Positions 6,266 to 6,744 of a stretch of 6,744 nucleotides of DNA are shown here, one piece after another (position 1 is the first letter of the stretch; each line of letters begins with the position of its first letter). The DNA lies in the NCBI GenBank assembly GCA_014379915.1, contig JACMKV010000045.1, forward strand, positions 1 through 6,744, written 5' to 3'. The notes under the pieces were generated by a model that was not told the origin of the DNA, did no database searches, and saw nothing but the letters and a program-made list of their open reading frames with translations. Origin of the DNA: Burkholderiales bacterium. GTDB taxonomy: Bacteria; Pseudomonadota; Gammaproteobacteria; Burkholderiales; JACMKV01. A program made the translations under genes and the position numbers.

Positions 6266-6744
6266 GCCGCGCTGACGTGCAGAGTAGCCATGCGTTCGCT
6301 GATCTCGCGCAGCACGTCGTTGCGCACCTCATCGGCGGCGCGGCCGATCGCGATTTCAAACGACATCTCATCGGCCGAACCATGGCTTTTCACGACAATG
6401 CCGCGCAAGCCGAGCAGACTTGCGCCGTTATAGCGGCGCGGATCGACGCGTTGCTTGAATGCATTGATTACCGGCAGCGACGCCAATCCCGCAAGCCGGG
6501 TGAAAATATTACGCTTGAACTCCTGACGCAGGTAGCTGGCCAGCATTTTCGCCAGCCCTTCCGAAGCTTTCAGCGCAACATTGCCGACGAAACCGTCGCA
6601 CACGACGACGTCGGTCGTGCCTTTGTAGATGTCATCGCCTTCGATGTTGCCGTAAAAGTTCAGGCCGGAATCGCGCAACAACTCCGAAGCCTGTTTGACG
6701 ACTTCATTGCCCTTGATCGCCTCGTGACCGATGTTCAGCAGGCC
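6262..6744 (-). CDS. plsX: Phosphate acyltransferase PlsX, C-terminal part (cut by window edge)
   Basis: PlsX converts acyl-ACP and phosphate to acyl-phosphate, the acyl donor for PlsY in glycerolipid synthesis; it is a peripheral enzyme at the cytoplasmic membrane. The last 160 residues are present and the frame stays open to the window edge, so the true start lies beyond base 6744. An internal TTG at 6681 is not the start, because homology continues upstream of it as GLLNIGHEAIKG. Family landmarks are that segment (residues 1-12 of the fragment), the YGNIEGDDIYKG region, DVVVCDGFVGNVALK with its CDGFxGN motif, and YNGASLLGLRGIVVKSHG near the C-terminus. The stop overlaps the fabH start by four bases (ATGA). 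In many relatives rpmF and a DUF177 gene lie upstream, but that cannot be checked here. Confidence 0.96.
   Translation of the reverse strand, partial: GLLNIGHEAIKGNEVVKQASELLRDSGLNFYGNIEGDDIYKGTTDVVVCDGFVGNVALKASEGLAKMLASYLRQEFKRNIFTRLAGLASLPVINAFKQRVDPRRYNGASLLGLRGIVVKSHGSADEMSFEIAIGRAADEVRNDVLREISERMATLHVSAA

Noticed and set aside
6679..6681. TTG at 6681 as a start for a short 139-residue protein
   Set aside because: PlsX homology continues upstream in the same frame to the window edge, so this is an internal codon of a truncated plsX.
1..6744. CRISPR array, tRNA or rRNA gene, insertion sequence, phage gene or novel system
   Set aside because: Nearly every base is covered by recognisable minus-strand housekeeping genes, and the only gaps between them are 92, 41, 34 and 5 bases, leaving no room for such an element.

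Overview
This window is ordinary bacterial housekeeping DNA. It is part of one long fatty-acid and phospholipid synthesis gene cluster, with every supported gene on the minus strand. In transcription order (high to low coordinates) it reads plsX (3' part only), fabH, fabD, fabG, acpP, fabF, pabC, mltG, tmk (5' part only). Both outer genes are cut by the window edges. This order is the one known from the E. coli fab cluster. I found no mobile element, CRISPR array, RNA gene, or sign of a previously undescribed system.

The protein sequences look betaproteobacterial. AcpP, FabF and FabG read like those of Nitrosomonadales-type or related lineages, and base composition is moderately GC-rich. That is recognition from memory, not a search, so the order is uncertain. 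Having pabC-mltG-tmk directly behind fabF fits some beta- and gammaproteobacteria better than Burkholderia-type layouts, where as I recall fabF is followed by other genes.

The layout is very compact. plsX/fabH overlap by 4 bases (ATGA), fabH/fabD are 5 bases apart, fabD/fabG share one base (TGATG), pabC/mltG overlap by 14 bases and mltG/tmk overlap by 4 (GTGA). The three real gaps flank acpP and fabF: 92 bases before acpP, 34 before fabF and 41 before pabC. The 92-base gap is the only one with plausible control signals: an extended -10 promoter, a strong hairpin close to the predicted RNA 5' end, and a ribosome binding site. This suggests acpP gets extra, separately controlled expression.

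The genes work as a unit. FabD loads malonyl groups onto AcpP, FabH starts chains from acetyl-CoA, FabF elongates them and FabG reduces the ketoacyl products. PlsX diverts finished acyl chains from AcpP to acyl-phosphate for phospholipid synthesis. The trailing genes serve folate (PabC), peptidoglycan chain length (MltG) and dTTP synthesis (Tmk).

The points most worth a second look are a glycine in PabC where the family's PLP-contacting glutamate is expected, the hairpin leader of acpP, and a proline next to the nucleophile motif of FabD.
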